64,000 bases of DNA from Cladophialophora immunda (taxonomy: Eukaryota > Ascomycota > Eurotiomycetes > Chaetothyriales > Herpotrichiellaceae): assembly GCF_000835495.1 (NCBI RefSeq), contig NW_015622544.1:5360855-5424854 (forward strand), in the 5' to 3' direction. Every line of letters starts with the position of its first letter. Position 1 is the first letter of the stretch. Under the pieces are notes generated by a model. It was not told the DNA's origin and did not search any database. It saw only the letters and a list, made by a program, of their open reading frames with translations. Below are positions 11,942 to 22,703 of the stretch, in pieces. A program made the position numbers and the translations under genes.

Positions 11942-14900
11942 TTATGCATAATACCATGGCTCATCGAAGACATGGTATCTGTGTCCACGGACGCCCTCGC
12001 CCCGGAACAACGCTGGGAATCTCCGCCCGGGCGGGACTTGCTCCTCAGAGATTCTCTCGTCCGTGTATGAAGCCGGCTCTCCGACAACAAATTTGCCCAC
12101 CTGTCTCTCATTAGTGATGTTCAGTAAACCCGCGTCTCAATGGATACTTACCTGGATCTCAGTGTCTGTAATGGTACCCCTGCTGACTCGGGCATACCCC
12201 ACGCGCTTGATGTCCTTGTACAAGATGTACTCGCACCACCGATCCCAATCACGAACATCAATATCGTGCATTCCACTCAGTTCACTGACGTAGGTGTTGT
12301 AGTTGCCTTCTCCCGGCTTGACCACCAGGTAACTGAGCAAGATCGCGGGGCGAGGCGTCGCACCCATCAACTTCGACAAGTACTCCGTCTGAAGTCGTCG
12401 GTCTTCGGGATCTTCCTCTTGTCCCGAGTGGAAGACAAATGCATCAACTTGAGTTCCGTAAACATCCAGCGTAGCTTCAATCGCCGGCGCAAGTTCGCCG
12501 ACCGGCGAAGGCAGAAGGTGGTGAGTCGAGTTGAGAATGGGAAATTTGGATAGCAGTGCCGACCCCCAGGTATGCTTGTTCGGCCCAGGACCATAATCAA
12601 CGTACATGCCCAAATCCTCGGCAAGATACTGTGTGGTGTCGCGGTTGCCCATGATGATTCGTTGCAAATCAGACTCCAGCAGTCCGACCACGTCCAACTC
12701 TAATTCCTTGATGGCATCTCGCATCCTCCGCTCAGACGACCAGTCGTCATTGTCCAACGAAAAGTGGATAGTCCAGATGCCCGCGGTTATAAGTTTCTCC
12801 TCTGGATGGTATGGTGCATAATCGTAGGTTGGGAAGCGTAGGTACGCGATCGAGGCCGTCAACAGCTGCAGAACAAGCAGAACATGAAGATAGTAGCTGG
12901 ATTGCTTCCGTCCACGAGGACTCGGCTTGCTTTTCGGCTGGTAGACCAAGTTGGTGGTCAAGGCTGAAAAGACACCGGCACCGATCAGGAGCATCATGGT
13001 GATCATGACCCAATCTGTGTGTTCTCGGACTAGTGGCCCTCCTGGGACAAATGCATAGGCCACAACCCAGACATGGAAGAGAACCATGATGTTGTACATG
13101 AAATAGCCAAAGCCAAAGGTAGACGCCGGGCTGTGCTGGGCAGCGGATGAGATAAGCACTGGAGCAACTCCCATCGTGTAGGAGGCAAGAATCAAAGCGC
13201 CATAATAGCCGGTCCAGTGACCATAACAGGTGAGCAAGGCTGCGCCAACAGCTCCCAACCCGTAGGCCGTCCACGACCCGAAAAAGCCAGGGAGGGCAGA
13301 TCCCAGAAACAACCCAAGGCTCATCACGACAATCGTGACCGCACCGTGGGGTACTGCCAACGGACCTCGTACTGGATAGCCCTCCCAGACCCACAGAATC
13401 ATGGTGCTGGAATCTGAGAGCAGAGAGTGCATGGAGAAGAAGAGCCCTCCCAGACCGAGTCCAGCCAACAAACTTGACCCTTTCTTCGCATTTGGCGGAA
13501 CGTAGTCTCCTCCACTGAAGGCGTCTGGCCGGGTAGAGCGCCACACGGCAGCCAGGGCTATTACCAGACCAGTCTTGTTCCAGCCACCAATTCCGGAATG
13601 CAGTATTGGCCAGACGGGATTGTTGGTGTGATTCGCGAACTTGGCGATGCTCGAAAGCACGAATCCAATGCCCCACGCTAGGATTCTCCTCTGAAGCCGC
13701 GCCGAGTTTCTGCGCTCAGCGTACCACTCTGCTGACCAGGCTATGCAACCCAACATGACAGCGAATGATACGGTGAACAAACGATACGCTGGGTCCTTTA
13801 CCAACCAAGCCACAAGCCCCACGAGGGAAGACATATGAAGCCAACGAAGATGCTTGATCGCAAGAGACCGGACAAATGGGATGGCGAGTATCAGAGGAGA
13901 AGCAGGAGACATGACCATGACCTCGTACCCAGAGATCCCCATATGCCAGAGTGGGAAGTACCAAATCAGGACACCGAGCGAAGTGAGAATAGACCAGAAG
14001 AAAAATCCATGGAGAATGTCGGCAGTCGCGTTCAGCATTGCGGGCCAATAGTATGGGCCATCGAAGGTGGAAGTCTGGATCAGAGGGCTCTCGCGTCTGG
14101 ACTCCATTAGCAGAGCCAACAGAATAACAACTTGAACTCACTCCTTCTCTTTTAAGGCATCCTTCAACGGTTTCGCGTCACTGGAGAAGGATTAGTGAGT
14201 CACCAAGCCAAACTTCGACTTGTCCGTACATTTGAGTATTTTGGGAGCAACTGCACGTACCCTCTGGTGGAGCCTTTAACATCTTTGATCACGAATTCGA
14301 AGGTTTCATAGTCAAACGCAGTGACCGCATCAAAAGCCACGTCGAACAAGATCAGAGACCATTCAAAGAAGGCGTAGATGGTGTACGCTGGAGAAATCAG
14401 CTGATGCCCTGTTTGTGGTTGAGAGACTCACCGCCCGCGACTTTGTGGATTTTGTGCTGGATGAAGAAATAGATTAAGGGAACAAGAGTGCCAAAGAACA
14501 AGCTCGCCAAAATTTTACGATATTTGACAGCTTTCGGATTTGGCGGACTCAAAGCAAGGCAGCCCAGCGTCCAAGGTAGTGTGAAAACTAGGTAGGAAAT
14601 CATGAAAATATCATGCCAGTCATGGTCGTCCGTAGATGTCACGTATGTCCATCCTCCGCATGTCAACGTTCTCAGTAAACCGGTGGTCGCGATTATCACC
14701 GGCAGGTTCGAGTTGGGTCTCCTCGTGAGAAAGTACCATAAGGCGACGAGGACAAATCGAGGTCCGGAGGTAATGGCAATGAAGACCATAAAGACTGATC
14801 GCTCAGGGTATCGATCGCCAATGGTGGCCGAGACGGAAGGAAACCATTCATCAGGGTATCCATAGTGCTCGTTCTGCACGATTTTGTGGAAGTGGAGGGA

Positions 14901-15067
14901 AACGCCGACAATCAATGCTCCGATGAATGCTGCGTACGCGACCACTGTATGAGTCCATGACACCCATTTGCCATTGAACTGCGGACCGTCAGTTACCTCG
15001 AGCAAAAGGAGACGCAGTTTCGGATGCTTACAGAGAACACCACGTCCCCGTCCTTCCTGGGCGCCAT
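11942..15067 (-). CDS. CWH43: Cwh43: GPI-anchor lipid remodelling membrane protein
   Basis: Six exons (15067-15032, 14978-14432, 14387-14261, 14180-14142, 14096-12152, 12100-11942) give 950 residues, close to the 953 of yeast Cwh43. The N-terminal part is the Frag1/DRAM/Sfk1 (PGAP2-like) multi-membrane domain (FNGKWVSWTHTVVAYAAF, TCGGWTYVTS). The middle carries many membrane segments of the PGAP2-interacting region. The last ~280 residues are an endonuclease/exonuclease/phosphatase-like fold (GIWTIHFSLDNDDW, DVVGLLESD, NKHTWGSALLSKFP) ending HRYHVFDEPWYYA. The protein exchanges GPI-anchor lipid for ceramide in the ER. A tiny 12-codon first exon and a 39-nt exon were needed to keep the frame. 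It is divergent from UTP6 across 300 bp. Confidence 0.93.
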
Positions 15068-15367
15068 TGGGTATGTCAGTGGGATTTAAAAGACGACCAG
15101 CCGCATCTGGAGAACAAGAAGAAAAGAGTGAAAGAGTGACAAGAAGGCGTGGGCAAAGGTCAAGAGTTCGAATAACGGTACAAGCTGCGCATGGGGGACA
15201 GAGGAAAGGTCAGTGACTTCGCAAACCCCCTGATTATCCGCAGCCTAAGCAGCTAAGCGGGAAAACTGCGGGTCAATTTATTCCTCACCAGAAAAAAAGT
15301 CGCGCCAAAACCACTATTCTCTGATCATTACGAGTGTTCTAGCAGAAATACCTGCCAAAACAACATT
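15068..15367. promoter_or_regulatory. Divergent promoter region CWH43 / UTP6
   Basis: This 300-bp gap separates two start codons that face away from each other. No distinct element could be assigned. Confidence 0.4.
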
Positions 15368-16552
15368 ATGGCTGCCGCAAGTGACAAGGCTCGCTTTTTC
15401 CTCGAACAGTCGGTACCAGAGCTCAAAGAATACGAACGCAAAGGTATCTTCAGCGCGCAGGAGATTACCAGCATCGCCCGCAAGCGATCTGATTTCGAGC
15501 ACAAGATCAACGCACGCGGATCCACGCCCGCGGATTTCGCTCGCTATGCCGAGTTCGAGATGAATGTTGATGCATTGAGGCGCAAGAGAGTGAAGAGATT
15601 GGGAATCAAATCCACGGCACACAATGGCAAGCGTCGTATCTTCTTCGTCTTTGACCGCGGCACTCGCAAGCATCCCGGTGACATAGGTCTTTGGATGGAG
15701 GCAATAGATTTTGCGAGGAAGCAGAAGGCATACAAAAAGTTGCAAGAGATGTTGACACATGTGCTTCGGTTACACCCTACAAAGGCCGACTTGTGGATTC
15801 ATGCCGCCCAATATGCGATGGAAGAGAATGGTGACATTACTGAAGCAAGGAGCTACATGCAACGTGGTCTTCGATTTTGTAAAGGGTCAAGAGCCATGTG
15901 GTTGGAGTATGCGAGACTGGAAATGTCTTATGTCGCAAAGATTCACCTCCGTCGAGAAGTCCTGGGAATCACCACCAGGGACGCCGATCAACCAGGACAA
16001 GCACACCCAGGGGATGCAGATGAGAATCTTCTGCGCTTGCCGAGACTAACGGCTATGGACATCTCCCTGAACAGCGAGAACGACGATGTTGACACCTCTG
16101 CCCTCCAGAAGCTGGAATCGACACCCGCCCTGAGTGGCGCCATTCCAGTCGCAATCTTCGACGCTGCTATGGCTCAGTTTCTCGACCCGAAGTTTGGCTT
16201 GGACTTTTTCAAGATGCTTCTCGAATACGACGACATTCCAGCTTGCCGAAAAGTTGCAGACCATGTGACGGCACTCTTGTTGAAGGAATACCCGCAGAGT
16301 TGGAGCAGCCACGCGTGCCATGTACAACTACCACTTGTCTCGATTCGCCCTACTTCTGCCGACTTCCCGTCCGCTCTCAGAGATATGCTGGTCCGACTGA
16401 AGGAGGCTCGCAGGAAATCCAACAGCCCTGAGTTGATCGGCTGGGCCAAGGGTTCGCTTGAGAAGATCCTTCAAACATCGGATCTGGATCCTGCAATTAG
16501 AACAGTGGCAGACTCTGTTATCAAGTCCTTGGGCGTGCCTGAACCGACTTAG
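15368..16552 (+). CDS. UTP6: Utp6: U3 snoRNP / small-subunit processome component
   Basis: An intronless frame of 394 residues. The N-terminus is the conserved U3-associated protein 6 domain (KARFFLEQSVPELKEYERKG, then FARYAEFE and LRRKRVKRLGIK). HAT-type helical repeats follow (DIGLWMEAIDFARKQKAYKKL, ADLWIHAAQYAMEENGDITEARSYMQRGLRFC, MWLEYARLEMSYV). The protein acts in the nucleolus in 18S pre-rRNA processing as part of the UTP-B subcomplex. It is slightly shorter than the yeast protein (440 aa). Its TAG stop directly abuts the stop codon of the opposite-strand gene. Confidence 0.93.
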   Translation: MAAASDKARFFLEQSVPELKEYERKGIFSAQEITSIARKRSDFEHKINARGSTPADFARYAEFEMNVDALRRKRVKRLGIKSTAHNGKRRIFFVFDRGTRKHPGDIGLWMEAIDFARKQKAYKKLQEMLTHVLRLHPTKADLWIHAAQYAMEENGDITEARSYMQRGLRFCKGSRAMWLEYARLEMSYVAKIHLRREVLGITTRDADQPGQAHPGDADENLLRLPRLTAMDISLNSENDDVDTSALQKLESTPALSGAIPVAIFDAAMAQFLDPKFGLDFFKMLLEYDDIPACRKVADHVTALLLKEYPQSWSSHACHVQLPLVSIRPTSADFPSALRDMLVRLKEARRKSNSPELIGWAKGSLEKILQTSDLDPAIRTVADSVIKSLGVPEPT

Positions 16553-17161
16553 TCAATCCATATCTCCCCCTTTTGACCTCGATTGCTTTTTACTTGATTG
16601 GAACTTCTTCATTTTCAATCTGGCCTCATTTTCTGCCTTTTGGAACCTTTTCACCTTTTCCTTCTGTTCGTCTGTTGTCTCCCCAGGGACGTTGTTCTTA
16701 TACACGTCCAATATTAGTTCATTGAGCTTCCGAAAGCAGGAGTCCTTATTTGCTTGGGCCTTTCGACTCTCGTCTGCCTGAATGACCAAACTCGACGACT
16801 TCTCAGCGTAATACCGGGAGGACAAGATGCCTCGGTGTAGAACAGCAGGAATTAGAGGGAGGAGACGATCGATGGGGATGCGCAGCTGAGCCTTTGAGTT
16901 GACTCTGCAGCAGCCAAGTCAGAACCACTCGTCGACTAAAAGCTGAAGGTGACGGTACTTATTGACATTCTGGCCGCCAGGACCGCTGGATCGGGCATAA
17001 GTTACCTCTCCAACATCGCGCAGATGCTGTAGAGCGTTGACTCTGCTGTACCACTCCCTTGCCGCCGCGTATTCGGATTCTAAACTCCCAGATTTTGCGG
17101 AATACAATCTCCAGAGAGGAAGCGTTTTGTAGAGAGTTCTCGTCGGCCAGAGGCGACACAT
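16553..17161 (-). CDS. Mitochondrial class-I release-factor-like protein with GGQ motif (ICT1/Pth4 type)
   Basis: Exons 17161-16959 and 16904-16553 give 184 residues. A basic, Arg-rich N-terminus without acidic residues (MCRLWPTRTLYKTLPLWRLY) fits a mitochondrial targeting sequence. The RF-1 domain carries SSGPGGQNVNKVNSK, the peptidyl-tRNA hydrolysis motif, made complete by a GTACCG..CAG intron between the two halves. No codon-recognition domain is present, as in ICT1 or Pth4, which rescue stalled mitoribosomes. The tail is very Lys-rich (KKFQSSKKQSRSK), as in ICT1-like factors that bind the mRNA channel. An upstream ATG in another frame could give an alternative leader with an extra intron. 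Confidence 0.88.
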
Positions 17162-17604
17162 GTTCTGGCGGCGGAGGAGCAAATAGCAGCCAAAGCCGCG
17201 GAAGCCATTGTCAGCCTCATGTCTCCATAATCATCTGTGGCATGTTAGCCGGAAGAACTAACTGTACATGGAATAGTCGGCTAATCGAAACTGAAATAGT
17301 GCAACTGCGTCTCTTCTGTCGTTCTTGCGACTCTTGCTTCTGCGCGCTGCTGTTACCGAGTCGTTGACAAGCAACTTCGCATCACTTTCGACAGACGGTC
17401 TATCGCCAAATCTACCACCATACTCAAGCTCAGTCTTCATTTCCCGTTTCTTCTCATCTCCATTTGATGCGCTGATGTCGCCGGACTGCTTTTGACTTGT
17501 CCAACTTTTCTTCAGCCTTTCTTCCCCGCGTCAACAGCCTGATCAGGCAGCTTTCTCCTTCACCTTGCCCTGAACATGACTTGCACCGCCTTCGCCGCCT
17601 CAAG
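17162..17604. promoter_or_regulatory. Divergent promoter and leaders: release-factor-like gene / NAB3
   Basis: A 443-bp interval separates two divergent starts. The side next to NAB3 is pyrimidine-rich, typical of fungal 5' leaders. No other gene is supported. Confidence 0.4.
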
Positions 17605-20124
17605 ATGACTGATGCAGACCCTCCACCAGAAGCCCAACGCTTTGGTAGATCTCAGACGCCCGAATCCCCTCGTCCGGTCCATATCCCTGAACCCTCAACG
17701 ATCCCGGTGCTGCTGAACCAGATGGACCCGGTTTTCAATGACACCGAGACCTATAACATCCCTCATAACCAAACTTTCTCTCCTTACTCAGACTCTGCTC
17801 GCGCTATGAATGAGAATGATACAAACGATCCACACTCTGAAGAGCAAGACGCTGTCCAAAATTTCCTGAGAGGCGCCGAGGAAGAAAACACTCGTCTCGA
17901 CGATTCTGCCCGGTTCCCCTCTACGAATGGCCAGATGATCCAGAATGATGCCGCTGTCGCATCCAGTCTTCTTTCAGCCCTTGCAAACGCTTCTGCGTAT
18001 CCACAGCCGTCTGAGACCCATGCCAAATCGCCTCCAGATGCTGCCAGCCAGGTCCAAGATTTTGCGCAAACGAACAATGATACTTCGTCAGCCACTGATC
18101 TTCCTGCCAATCCTGATACCAGCAACACTGCACAAGCCGATGGAGAGAGCAGGTCTGAGGCAGAGCCCGCTGTAAAGCCCAGCTTTCAAACAAATGAAGG
18201 TGGAGTAGACTATCAGTCGCTTCTGGAAACCATTTCTAAATCTGCTTCTACTGCTCCTGCTGCAGACCCTGTCTCTGCCCCAACTACTGCCACTTCGCTT
18301 GCCAACCAAGGAGCCCAATCATTACTTCCCATTCCAGGTTTACCCCCCAAGCCACCAATTCAAGCACAATCTTCAGATTCTCCCGCTGTTCACACGTTTC
18401 CTAATCCCAGCATCGACCAATTGGGGCAATCTCAGCAAGTGAGTCCAGACCACGCCAATGCCAACGGCACCGATCAATCTGCTCTTGCGCCCGCGCTGTT
18501 CCAACCTCAATCTGTTCCGACGCAAGCTCCGGGCACATGGGCGTATTCTGGCATTCAAACATCACCCACAAGCACTGAGCCTACCTCTCCTGCCCAGTCT
18601 CTCCAGGCGCCCGACCAAGGCAGGGCGTTTGATGCGAATGAACGCCCGTGGACCCCCGGCACACAAGCGCTTTATGACTCTTTCCTTGAGGACGAACGGA
18701 GGTATGTGACGGAAGGGATCTGGGACAAGTTTCCCCAGGGATCACGTCTCTTTGTTGGTAATCTGCCAAGTGAAAAGGTCACCAAGCGTGATATCTTTCA
18801 CATTTTCCACAAGCACGGGAGGCTTGCCCAGATCTCCATTAAACAGGCATATGGGTTCGTCCAGTATCTTGAGGCCTCGTCGTGTCAAGCAGCGCTTCAA
18901 GCGGAACAAGGCGTCGAAATTAGAGGAAGGAAGATTCACCTCGAGATATCGAAGCCTCAGAAGAACACGCGAAGCCAACAGGGCCAGCAAGGAAACAAAA
19001 GACGTCGATCTCGGTCGCCAGATCGTGGTACCTCGCGTCAGGCCGATCGATTTGGGCGTCCTAACTATAGTGATTTCCGAGATGAGCGAGGTAGGCGCGA
19101 GGAGTATCGACGAAGCCCCTCACCTCGAGGCTATCGGTCCAGAGATGACTACCGGCAGCCTGCCCAAAGTCCTCGTTATGGTACTGGTGGAAGACCCATT
19201 TCGCCTTTTACTAGCAACTTCTCCAACCCACCCTCGGCAGGATACGATGAGGAGGCTACTCTTCCCTTGCCTCGAAGAGACCCGCGAGATGTGCCGGACG
19301 TGCAGCTGCTCATCCTGGAACCTTCAGTGGCCCCAAGCTTCATGAACTGGATCGAACAAGGCTTCCGTAACAAAGGATTACGTGCTTCGACAATATGGCT
19401 CAGTCCTCGACTACCTCTGAACGCTGTTGTGAAGCGGCAAATTATTGAAGGTGTGCAGGCTGTTGTGAAACTGACACAAACCAATCAGTACAACAGCAAG
19501 ATACCCTTGCAGGTTTTCGATCGAAGTCAAGGGACATCGAATGTCAACTTTAATGAATATGTTGACCTTGATGTCCCCGTTGCCGCAGACATTGTGCTCC
19601 ATGCTCGACAAAGAGAACGAGGAAGCGTGCAGCAAAGTCCTCAATCGTATCAGCCACAAGGATATTCCCAATATGGCTATCCTCCTCCACCGGCACAGTA
19701 CCCGCCAGCACCATTCCCCCAACACCAGCAACAACAACAACCGCAACAGCACAACCAGTATCAATACGGCCAGAACGCCCACTATCATAACCCGGCACAA
19801 ACGCCCGTGACTCCGACTTCTGCTACAGCTGCCCCAAATCTGCAGCAACTGCTAGCAAATCTTCGGCAGCCTGGTGATGGACTGCCAGACAGCGCCACGC
19901 CAAATGGCAAACCAACTCCCGATCTGGCAGGGCTTTTAAGTAACGTTGCCCGCCAACAGCAGGGCCATGGAGGAGCACCATTCCCTTCTCCACACGGTCC
20001 GCCGCACCAGCAGCAGCCACAGCAACAAGGTTATGTACCTGGCCCACCGGCTTATGCAACTGGGCAACAATCCCAACAGAACGTACAGAATATCATGGAG
20101 ACCCTGGCGAGGTATAATAGATGA
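17605..20124 (+). CDS. NAB3: Nab3-like RNA-binding protein (transcription termination of non-coding RNA)
   Basis: An intronless frame of 839 residues from the first in-frame ATG. The first ~350 residues are low-complexity and acidic to Ser/Pro-rich. An RRM spans about residues 378-452 (RNP2 LFVGNL, RNP1-like YGFVQY), followed by an RS/RG-rich basic stretch (residues ~455-535). A second conserved region (~560-680; VPDVQLLILEPSVAPSFMNW) matches the domain after the RRM in Nab3. The tail is Gln/Pro-rich and ends in a short helix (QNVQNIMETLARYNR), as in Nab3. In yeast Nab3 works with Nrd1 and Sen1 in the nucleus to terminate snoRNA and cryptic transcripts; the same role is inferred here. Confidence 0.88.
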   Translation: MTDADPPPEAQRFGRSQTPESPRPVHIPEPSTIPVLLNQMDPVFNDTETYNIPHNQTFSPYSDSARAMNENDTNDPHSEEQDAVQNFLRGAEEENTRLDDSARFPSTNGQMIQNDAAVASSLLSALANASAYPQPSETHAKSPPDAASQVQDFAQTNNDTSSATDLPANPDTSNTAQADGESRSEAEPAVKPSFQTNEGGVDYQSLLETISKSASTAPAADPVSAPTTATSLANQGAQSLLPIPGLPPKPPIQAQSSDSPAVHTFPNPSIDQLGQSQQVSPDHANANGTDQSALAPALFQPQSVPTQAPGTWAYSGIQTSPTSTEPTSPAQSLQAPDQGRAFDANERPWTPGTQALYDSFLEDERRYVTEGIWDKFPQGSRLFVGNLPSEKVTKRDIFHIFHKHGRLAQISIKQAYGFVQYLEASSCQAALQAEQGVEIRGRKIHLEISKPQKNTRSQQGQQGNKRRRSRSPDRGTSRQADRFGRPNYSDFRDERGRREEYRRSPSPRGYRSRDDYRQPAQSPRYGTGGRPISPFTSNFSNPPSAGYDEEATLPLPRRDPRDVPDVQLLILEPSVAPSFMNWIEQGFRNKGLRASTIWLSPRLPLNAVVKRQIIEGVQAVVKLTQTNQYNSKIPLQVFDRSQGTSNVNFNEYVDLDVPVAADIVLHARQRERGSVQQSPQSYQPQGYSQYGYPPPPAQYPPAPFPQHQQQQQPQQHNQYQYGQNAHYHNPAQTPVTPTSATAAPNLQQLLANLRQPGDGLPDSATPNGKPTPDLAGLLSNVARQQQGHGGAPFPSPHGPPHQQQPQQQGYVPGPPAYATGQQSQQNVQNIMETLARYNR

Positions 20125-20609
20125 CCGATCACGGATCTCGTTGGGACGAACCAAATTTCGACTTGTTTGATGCTACGGAGGTTCGTTTCGCAAGTCATGA
20201 TTGTATTTTGTGAGATCAACGAGGGCGGTTCAGTCGAATGCTTCTGTGTCAATGCGTGGAGGTTTTCTAGAGCTCAATGCAGCGGGGGAGTTCGAGGAAT
20301 GAAATGTCTATGTACGAGCCACTATCCGAAGACTTATTACATAGGCGTCGACCCTACAATGCTAGCGCGCAAGAAATAGACGCACGTTTAGATACGAGGC
20401 TTTTGACGACTGTTGTCTCTTGTCATTATTGGAGTAACGACCTGGAAATCTCTCACCAACCTGTCCCCGCACATCGGAAGTGCGCCGAAGCCGCGGCACA
20501 TTGGATGTCTGACAATCGCCTCCCATTGACTCTGTTCAACGATCACATCGCTTCCTAAACATCTTCCTGCATTCTTTCCTCCCTCCCTCTCTGCCCCAGC
20601 CTCCAAGAA
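20125..20609. other. Intergenic, 485 bp
   Basis: This holds the NAB3 3' region and the leader of the hydrolase gene. A pyrimidine-rich stretch precedes the hydrolase ATG. No gene is seen. Confidence 0.45.
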
Positions 20610-21770
20610 ATGTCCAAGGCAACCCCCAACCCAGTGGCTTCGACCTACGGACCTCCTCCCACATCGAGTGGCGGGTCCACGGCCCATTCGATACCGCACC
20701 CCGAACCCATATCCTCGAGTACGCACCATATAGCCGGGATTCTCGTGACGGTTTTCGGTCTTGATGAGGTGCCCTGGGGCACCACCGACATCGCCGTCCT
20801 CTGGCTGCTGCACCCGCGTCTGCAAACGCAGGCATGCATGGCGCCGTTTGCGGCGCACATCATCTCGGAGTGGAACAAGCACCAGGCGAAGTCACGGAGC
20901 GGGCGAGGCAAGAAGAAGGGCCTGATTGCCGCGTCGTTCGACCAACGGAACCACGGCTCGCGCCTGGTGTCCGCGATCGCCAACGAGGCCTGGCGGTCCG
21001 GGAACGAGCACCACGCCCTGGACATGTTCAGCTGCTACGCGGGCACCGCGCTCGACACGTCGCTGCTGCTGGACTACCTGCCGGGGTACATCTTCGGCGG
21101 CGCGAGCGACCCGAGGCGGATCGTGCAGAACCTCGTCCTGGGCATCAGCCTCGGCGGCCACGCGGCGTGGCACGTCCTCATGCACGACCCGCGCATCTCG
21201 GCCGCCGTCGTCACCATCGGCTGCCCGGACTACACGCGCCTGATGACCGACCGCGCGCGACTGTCGAAGCGCAAGACCTACACGTCCTCGTCCCCGCCGG
21301 GGCGCGACTTCCTGGGCTCCGCGGACTTCCCGCCCGCGCTGGTGGACGCGATCAAGAAGTCCGACCCCGCCGGGTTGATCTGGTCGCTGCCCGGGCTGAA
21401 CTGGCGAAAGGACCAAGAAAAACTGCACGCCGACCTGACCGAGGAGGAGAGGGCCGTTCTGCTGCCCGTCATGACGAGGTGTTTTGGCAACAAGCGCCTC
21501 TTGAACCTCTCTGGCGGAGCGGACAAATTGGTGCCCTACGCCCATTCGAAGCCGTTTATAGACTGGCTCAAGGCGATCAGTGGGAAGGGGGGCTGGTTCG
21601 AGGGCAGTGGCTTTGTGCTGGAGGATGTCGTCTTCGAAGGGATCGGGCATGACGTGCCCAGCAGCATGGTGCCGCACATGGTCAGATTTGTGACCGAGAC
21701 GCTGGAAGATGAGGGCGTCGCCGCAATGGAGATGGGTGGAGGAGCAGCGAGGTTGGGCAGTAAAATATAA
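20610..21770 (+). CDS. Alpha/beta hydrolase-fold protein, fungal family of unknown substrate
   Basis: An intronless frame of 386 residues. Features of an alpha/beta hydrolase are clear: a strand-turn DQRNHGSR, the nucleophile elbow GISLGGH (Ser180), a likely acid at Asp305 (SGGADKLVPY) and His347 (GIGHDVP). No signal peptide or membrane anchor is visible, so it is probably cytosolic. The substrate cannot be deduced. From about 20,760 to 21,480 the gene is strongly GC-rich with C/G-ending codons, unlike its neighbours, which creates long meaningless frames on both strands. Confidence 0.85.
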   Translation: MSKATPNPVASTYGPPPTSSGGSTAHSIPHPEPISSSTHHIAGILVTVFGLDEVPWGTTDIAVLWLLHPRLQTQACMAPFAAHIISEWNKHQAKSRSGRGKKKGLIAASFDQRNHGSRLVSAIANEAWRSGNEHHALDMFSCYAGTALDTSLLLDYLPGYIFGGASDPRRIVQNLVLGISLGGHAAWHVLMHDPRISAAVVTIGCPDYTRLMTDRARLSKRKTYTSSSPPGRDFLGSADFPPALVDAIKKSDPAGLIWSLPGLNWRKDQEKLHADLTEEERAVLLPVMTRCFGNKRLLNLSGGADKLVPYAHSKPFIDWLKAISGKGGWFEGSGFVLEDVVFEGIGHDVPSSMVPHMVRFVTETLEDEGVAAMEMGGGAARLGSKI

Positions 21771-22703
21771 CAATAGAACGGGTTCACGGTTTGAGGCACA
21801 TGCATAGAATGTCATTTGTGCCAATCGAGTCTTGTGACTGACAATGCATCCCTCGTGGCAGGCGATGACTTTGATGGACAGCTGATGTGCGAATGTGCCA
21901 CTATCATCTTGCGACATCTCTCTTCTTTCATTGCTCAATATTATGCATAGTCGCCTGGCCCTCCACGTCGTGGCCCGCGCCTGTGAACTTCTATGGGACC
22001 AGCGCTATGTTTCATGAGGAATTGACACCGGATCGGATCACCACTGGGTCCGGAACAGTCCTTTCTGCGTCCAGTATACCAATGACCTTGGTCGCTTGCT
22101 CTGATGTCTATACCAAAAAAGACTTGTGCTGACGGGACACTTGGAGCGGATCGATGAATTGCGCAACCCATGTCCGCGGGTATACCGATACCCAAAGAAT
22201 TGGGTTTGCCGTCCTTGACGAACGCAGACATGATCATGTGAGGCCGATTCGAGGTCGTCGGAGGCCACCAAGAAGGGTTTAGGTCCGAGAACGGTCTGAC
22301 TTCTCCCTTTCAGCGCAGCAGATGGTTAGAGCTGCCCGTTGGGCTTCGCCGCCGGAGTCAGGTTGATCAGGCCATGCATAAGCCTTCTTCTAACCTAGGA
22401 AAGCCAGGTATTCTGGACAAGAGTCCTGGAAACCATCATTCAATGGATCTAGTCCAACGCTTTGCGCTCAGCCCCTTCCCTCATGCTGCTGCCAACTGGA
22501 TTCTGTTGCAGCACAAAGTCGAGGGTGAAATTGTCCACTGTACAGGTCGAACTCAGCCGCTCATCCGGGATCCAATTGCGGACTCTTTAAAGCGTATGTC
22601 GTCTCGGACCGTAGAACCTCTCTTTGTAGCTTCATGCAGGTAAAGTCGGTCTATTGAAAGAGGACGCGGGCAAGGTGACAGCATTCGTTTACCAATTTCT
22701 CTC
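21771..22703. other. Intergenic, 933 bp
   Basis: I see no supported gene, RNA or repeat in this interval; open frames are short and without family features. Confidence 0.45.

Noticed and set aside
12747..13676. 309-codon frame on the CWH43 strand
   Set aside because: An alternative frame inside the CWH43 main exon, whose own frame encodes the conserved membrane region.
17497..17604. Extension of NAB3 upstream of its first ATG
   Set aside because: The frame is open but has no ATG before 17605; pyrimidine-rich sequence fits a leader.
20834..21652. 272-codon frame in the same direction as the hydrolase
   Set aside because: An alternative frame of GC-rich sequence, very Arg-rich, no domain; shadow of the hydrolase.
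20892..21938. Long open frame (348 codons) antisense to the alpha/beta hydrolase
   Set aside because: Arg/Val/His-rich low-complexity translation typical of the reverse strand of a GC-rich gene; the sense frame has an intact catalytic triad.
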